From NCBI RefSeq assembly GCF_963082655.1, contig NC_081553.1, positions 193,505,373 to 193,569,372 on the forward strand: DNA of 64,000 nucleotides. Reading direction: 5' to 3'. The notes below the pieces were generated by a model. The model was not told the DNA's origin. It made no database searches and saw nothing but the letters and a program-made list of their open reading frames with translations. Shown piece after piece: positions 58,863 to 64,000 of this stretch. This DNA comes from Stomoxys calcitrans. Its lineage: Eukaryota; Arthropoda; Insecta; Diptera; Muscidae. The translations under genes and the position numbers were made by a program. The stretch's first letter is position 1, and each line of letters opens with the position of its first letter.

Positions 58863-61800
58863 TGGTAGTTCTAGTACACTTTGGAAACTCTTTCCAAAGG
58901 AAGTAGTTTTAGTACCCATTTACCAAGCAAAGGTGAGCCTTCCCAGCGGAAAAAGAAGTTTCAGCACCCTTTCCCAAAATAACTAGAAGTTTAGCTCCCT
59001 TTCCCAATGACAAGCGTAGTTTTAGTACTGTTTCCCAAAGAAAAGGACAGTTTTAGTACTGTTTTCTAAAGAAATGGGTAGTTTTGGTACAAAGCATATG
59101 GTAGTTTGAGTGTCTTTTCCCAAAGGAAGGGGTAGCTTTAGTACCCTTCCTCACAGGAAAGGGTAGTTTTTAGTACCCTTTCCCAAAGGAGAGGGTATTT
59201 TTAGTACCCTTTCCCAAAGGAGAGGGTATTTTTAGTACCATTTCCCAAAGCAAAGAGTAGTTTGGATGCCCTTTCCCAAAGAAAGGGGTATTTGTAGTAC
59301 CCTTTCCCAAAGGAGAGGGTAGGTTTAGTTTCCTTTCCCAAAAGAGAGGGTAGTTTTAGTACACTTTTCCAAAGAAAATGGTAGTTTAAGTACCCTTTCC
59401 CAAAACAATGTGTAGTCTTAGTACTCTTTCCCAAAGGAGAGAGTAGTTTTAGTACCATTTCCCAAAGCAAAGAGTAGTTTGGATGCCCTTTCCCAAAGGA
59501 CGGGGTAGTTTTAGTACCCTTTCCCAAAGTAAAGTGCAGTTTTAGTACTGTTTTCTAAAGAAATGGGTAGTTTTGGTACTGTTTCCCAAAGCAAAGGGTA
59601 GTTTAAGTGCCCTTTCCTAAAGGAAGGGGTAGTTTTAGTACCCTTTCTCAAAGGAAAGGGTAGTTTTTAGTACCCTTTCCCAAAGGAGAGGGTATTTTTA
59701 GTACCCTCTCCCAAAGCAAAGTGTAGTTTGAATGCCCTTTCTCAAAGGAAGGGGTAGTTTTAGTACCCTTTCCCAAAGGAAGGGGTAGTTTTAGTATGCT
59801 TTCCCAAAGAAAAGAGTAGTTTTAGTACCCTCTTCCAAAGGAAAGGGTAGTTTTAGTACCCTTTCCCAAAAGAAAGGGTAGTTTTGGTAGCCTTTCCCAA
59901 AGAAAGGGGTAGTTTTAGTAGCCTTTCCCAAAGGAAAGGGTGACCTTAGTAGCCTTTCCAAAAGGAAAGGGTAGTTTAAGCACCCTTTCCCAAAGAAAAG
60001 GGTAGTTTTAGTACCCTTTCGCAAAGAAAACGGTAGTTTTAGTACCCTTTCCTAAAGGAATGGGTAGTTTCGTACGCTTTCCTAAAGAAAAGGGTAGTTT
60101 TAGTACACTTTCACAAAAGAAATGGTAGTTTTAGTACCCTTTCCCAAAAAAGGGTAGCTTTAAACACTTTACCAAAGGTAAGGGTACTTTTAGTACCTTT
60201 TCCCAAAGGAAAGTGTAGTTTTAGTACCCTCTAGCCAAGGAACGTGTAGTTTGGCACCCTTTCCCAAAGGAATGGGTAGTTTTAAAACACTTTCCCAAAG
60301 GAATGGGTAGTTTTAGTACCCTTTCCCAAAGGGAAGGATGTTTTAGTACCCTTTTCCAAAGGGAAGGGTAGTTTTGGTACCCTTTTCCATAGGTAAGGGT
60401 AGTATGCTTTCCTAAAGAAAAGGGGATATTTAGTACCCTTTCACAAAGGAAATGGTAGTTTTAGTACCCTTTCCCAAAGAAAGGGTAGCTTTAAACACTT
60501 TACAAAAGGAAAGGGTAGTTTTAGTACACTTTTCCAAAGGAAAGTGTAGTTTTAGTACCCTCTAGCCAAGGAACGTGTAGTTTTGGCACCCTTTCCCAAA
60601 TGAATGGATAGTTTTGGTAGCTTTTCCCAAAGGTAAGGGTAGTTTGAGTACCTTTTCCCAAAAGAAAAGAATAGTTTTGGTACCCTTTGCCAAAGGAAAC
60701 GGTAGGTTTAGTACCCTTTACCAAAGGAGATGGTAGTTTTAGTACCTTTCCCAAAGAAAAGTGTAGGTTTTGTACCCTTTCCCAAAGAAAATGGTAGTTT
60801 TAGTACACTTTCCCACAGGTAATGGTAATTTTAGTACCCTTTTCCAAAGAAGACGGTAGTTTTAGTACCTTTCCCAAAGAAAAGTGTAGGTTTAGTACCC
60901 TTTCCCAAAGGAAATGGTAGTTTTAGTACCTTTTCCCCAAAATAAATGTAGTACCCTTTCCCAAAGAAGACGGTAGTCTAGTACCTTTCCCAAAGGAAAG
61001 TGTAGTTTTAGTACCCTTTCCCAAAGGAAATGGTAGTTTTTGTACACTTTCCCACAGGTAATGGTAATTTTAGTAGTATTAGTACCCTTTCCCTAAGAAA
61101 AGGTTAGTTTTAGTTACCATTTTAGTTTTATTACCATTTCCTTTCCCAATGAATTTTAGTACAATTTCCCAAAGGTGTTGATAGTCCTCCTCAAAGTAAA
61201 GGGTAGTTTTAGTACCCTTTACCAAAGGAATGGGTAGTTTTGGTACCCTTTCCCAAAGGAATGGGTAGTTTTGATACCCTTTCCCAGAGGAATGGGTAGT
61301 TTTGATACCCTTTCCCAAAGGTAATGGTAGGTTTAGTACCCTTTCTCAAAGTAAAGGTTAGTTTTGGTACCTTTCCCAATAGAAAGGGTAGTTTATGTAC
61401 CCTTTCCCAAAGGAAAGGGTTGTTTTAGTACCCTGTCGCAAAGGAAGTTTTAGTTTAAGTACCCTTTCCCAATCGAAAGGGTAATTTTAGTACCTTTTCC
61501 CATACGAAACGATAGTTTTAATACCGTTTCCCAAACGAAGTGGTAGTTTTAGTACGTTTTCCCAAACGAAGGCGTAGTTTGAGTACCCTTTCCGAAACGA
61601 AAGGGTTGTTTTAGTTCACTTTTTCAAAGGAAAGTATAGTTTAAATATATTTTCTTAAATGAAAGGATAGTGCGTGTATTGTTTCTCAAACAAAAGGGTC
61701 GATATAGTACCTTTTTCCAAAGGATATGGTGGTTTTAGTACTCTTTTCCAAACGGTAGGGTAATTTTAGTACCCTTTCCCAAAGGAAAGTAAAGTGTATG

Positions 61801-61892
61801 TACCCTCTTCCAAAGGAAAGAAAAAGTTTTGTTACCCATTCCCAAATGAGAGGGGAGTTTTGTTTATCTTTCCCAAATTGAAGGATAGTTTA
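58863..61892 (-). repeat. Satellite array P3: 31-bp P unit, opposite orientation to P1/P2
   Basis: The unit CCCTTTCCCAAAGGAAAGGG plus spacer TAGTTTTAGTA is the inverse orientation of P1/P2 (whose spacer reads TAGTAAAACTA). Arms are 8 bp with a CAAA loop. The array spans 3.0 kb with heterogeneous units that decay at both ends. Local duplications are visible: 60395-60560 repeats 60070-60235. No gene is present. Confidence 0.93.
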
Positions 61893-62429
61893 AAAGGATC
61901 AACATTTTTTTTTCCAAATTTTGTGTTCATTTTTAAGAAAGTTTGTATTAAACAACATTTATGATCTATGATTTTCTATTAAAATCATTTTTCAACGAAT
62001 TTTTTTTATAAAACAATTTCAAACAAAAAATATCTATCAGATTCTTAAAATTAAATTTCTCTTTAAAACAAAATTTTAGTTAAATAAATCGGGTATTTTG
62101 ATATTTTTTATTTGTCTTAACGCTTCCCAACTATTTTACTAAATCTGAGTCACATTCTACCATGGTTGTTTTAAGTCATTTATTGATAGTATTGATGTAT
62201 TGCCAAATTTGGGATAAAACTACCAAAGCGTGCAAGAAAACCGCCACTATTACAAAAAAGGTATTTGTAATGATTCAAGTGTATTTTTCCTTATTTTGCA
62301 ATCGCAAGGAGAAAACAAGAAATCACTCACAAAACTCGTGGTAATTTTAGTGTAAATTTTATTTTATTTAAATAGAAAAATTTTACCGCCAATTTTCATA
62401 GCCATTAAGAAGAGGTTAAACAAACTCAC
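61893..62429. other. AT-rich spacer, no firm gene
   Basis: A plus-strand ATG at 62162 opens a 60-codon frame with a hydrophobic start (MVVLSHLLIVLMYC), but codon use is AT-driven and there is no other support. Confidence 0.35.
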
Positions 62430-62454
62430 CTGGGCCATGGGCGACGTTTGTCGA
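62430..62454 (-). other. Possible short minus-strand exon with splice donor
   Basis: On the minus strand, CAG|GTGAGTTTG is a consensus donor. It is preceded by ATGGCCCAG (a possible start, with an in-frame TAA upstream) or, alternatively, by an acceptor-like 'gattaattag' defining a 25-bp microexon. It could begin the gene that ends at 57741. Confidence 0.2.
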
Positions 62455-63090
62455 ACTAATTAATCAAAAAACCATCATAAACATGGGCAACTCTAACCCA
62501 AGAACTACGTCATCATTGATAGTTATTTTTAATTTAAAATATGTCACGTTTGAATACCATTTAGAGGAGATACGTTATTCCCCCCCTATCAGCTACTGAG
62601 AACATGACACACAATTTAATTTTATTCTTGTTTCATAGATTAACCCTCCCCCTTTGGTCATGATACAGATGAAAAAAAAAAAACAGAATATCATTACGCC
62701 AAAGCGTGATACCAACAAAATTGTTTTAATTGAATTTTATTGCTGTAATGCCTCCTTCACCCCTAATTTTGGCAAATATCCCAAAAATTTCTTAAAGGAA
62801 GCAAAGATTTCGTTGGCGTTCTGCATGGGGCAAATTGCGCCAAGGCCACTGCATTAGTTTTTCTTATTCGAATAGAATAGAAATTAAATGCTAGACGCTT
62901 TTCTGTCTGCCATCTATCAAAAGATCGTCTCATCAAAATGCAAGATGTCTTTTTGAGGTCATAAAATGAATTTTATGCGTATACTTTAGAAAAAATTAAT
63001 TGTTCATACGCTCTATGGTATAAATAGTTTTTATTGATTATGCGTCACAAGGGTCTAAAGATTTGCCTTACCTTTAGAAGCGGCTATCGT
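62455..63090. other. AT-rich spacer, no gene seen
   Basis: Unique sequence without splice-bounded open frames. Confidence 0.45.
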
Positions 63091-64000
63091 AGTGTATAGT
63101 CGAAACTATTGTATGGAGAAGTAGCAAAAGTTCAAGCCCCTTTGTGTTGACAACATTCCTCAAAAACTATTTTACAGGAAAGCAATATTAAGCAGGTCAA
63201 AAGGGTATATATAACATTTCGTTAAAATCAGATGAGAAATGGGTGGCAGATCGGTCTATATGGGGGCTATATTTATTTATCAAGATATAGTTCGCTATAG
63301 CCCATTTTCGAACATAACATGCCGATGGAAAAAAAATTATGCGCAAAGATTCAGCTCAATATCTTCCTTTTTAAAGACTGTAGCGTGATTTCAACAGACA
63401 GACGGACGGCAGGACTGTTATATAGTCGAAATTGTTAAATAGTCGAAACTGTTGTATAGTCGAAACGAGGTCCCAACATGTTGAAAATATCCCAAAAAAC
63501 TTTATAAAAGAAAATATAAAAAAAATTGTAACTGTCGAAACTGTTCTACAGTCGAAACTATGGAAAATCCCTAAAAAGTGGAAAAAATTTTGCACAAGTC
63601 AAAACTGTTATATAATCGAAACTTTGGAAAATTGAAAATTTTTATAAAACGAAATTAAAAAAAAAATTGCAACTGTTATATAGTCGAAACTTTGGAACAT
63701 TGAAAGTCCCTACATGTTGAAAAAATCCCAAAAATTTTTATAAAAGTTAATTTTCTTAAAAAAAATTGCAACTGTATAATCGAAATTGTTATATAGTTGG
63801 AAACTATGGAAAATCCCTAAAAACTGAGGCCATTGTTGAAACTGTTGTCAAAACTATTATATAGTAGAAACTTTGGAAAATTTAAAGTCTCCACATGTTG
63901 AGAAAAATCCCAAGAAATGTTAAGAAAGAAAATTTTCTTAAAAAAATTGCAACTGTTATATAGTGGAAACAATGAGAAATTCATAAAATCCTGAAAAAGT
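63091..64000. repeat. Interspersed-element terminus followed by degenerate TATAGTCGAAACT tandem repeats
   Basis: The stretch 63240-63415 is an element end ('cagatcggtctatatggggg', 'gtagcgtgatttcaacagac'), matching 7670-7760 and 46940-46990. From there to the window edge, TATAGTCGAAACT-type motifs recur in a larger degenerate unit with 'ggaaaat..ctaaaa' and 'catgttgaaaa..tcccaaaa'. The array continues beyond the window. Confidence 0.6.

Overview
The window looks like nuclear DNA of a higher dipteran, most likely a muscid or other calyptrate fly. The reasons are the AT-rich base composition, GT-AG introns, poly(A) signals, tRNA-derived SINEs, mariner and hAT MITEs, and many copies of an interspersed element built from ~153-bp units that I associate from memory with muscid genomes. 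No bacterial or viral gene is supported. Non-satellite DNA is mostly old transposon sequence and intron.

Layout. 1-4440: nested interspersed repeats, two mariner MITEs and a SINE with clean target-site duplications. 4440-8020 and 11135-13742: two tandem copies of a duplicated segment, each carrying an intact three-exon minus-strand gene. Each gene encodes a secreted-type ten-cysteine LU (Ly6/uPAR-like) domain, a single transmembrane helix and a long acidic tail. The second copy has a 24-bp satellite next to its 3' end, and that satellite appears to have grown out of the gene's own 3' end; a fold-back mariner later inserted into it. 8147-38553: eight arrays of a 31-bp quasi-palindromic satellite (called S here, S1-S8) in both orientations. 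Between S2 and S3 lies one convincing plus-strand exon with PTB-domain character (16288-16773). 31786-33709, 39491-43671 and 58863-61892: three arrays (P1-P3) of a second satellite, unrelated in sequence to S, that has the same 31-bp period and also a hairpin plus spacer architecture. 44725-57004: transposon graveyard (mariner MITE, non-LTR RNase H and C-terminal fragments, hAT-like MITEs, SINEs, interspersed elements), with one probable first coding exon at 48161-48241. 57741-64000: a probable minus-strand last exon, a probable plus-strand internal exon (58178-58250), satellite P3 and degraded repeats.

Interpretation. Satellites S and P together occupy roughly 26 kb, about 41% of the window. 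The simplest reading is that much of the window is the inside of very large intron(s) of one or more plus-strand genes, with a tandem LU-domain gene pair on the minus strand at the left. All three satellite families (24-bp, S, P) have an internal inverted repeat joined by a short spacer. This shared architecture, rather than any gene, is the most unusual signal here. Exon models are made by eye from splice sites and reading frames, and no homology search was possible.
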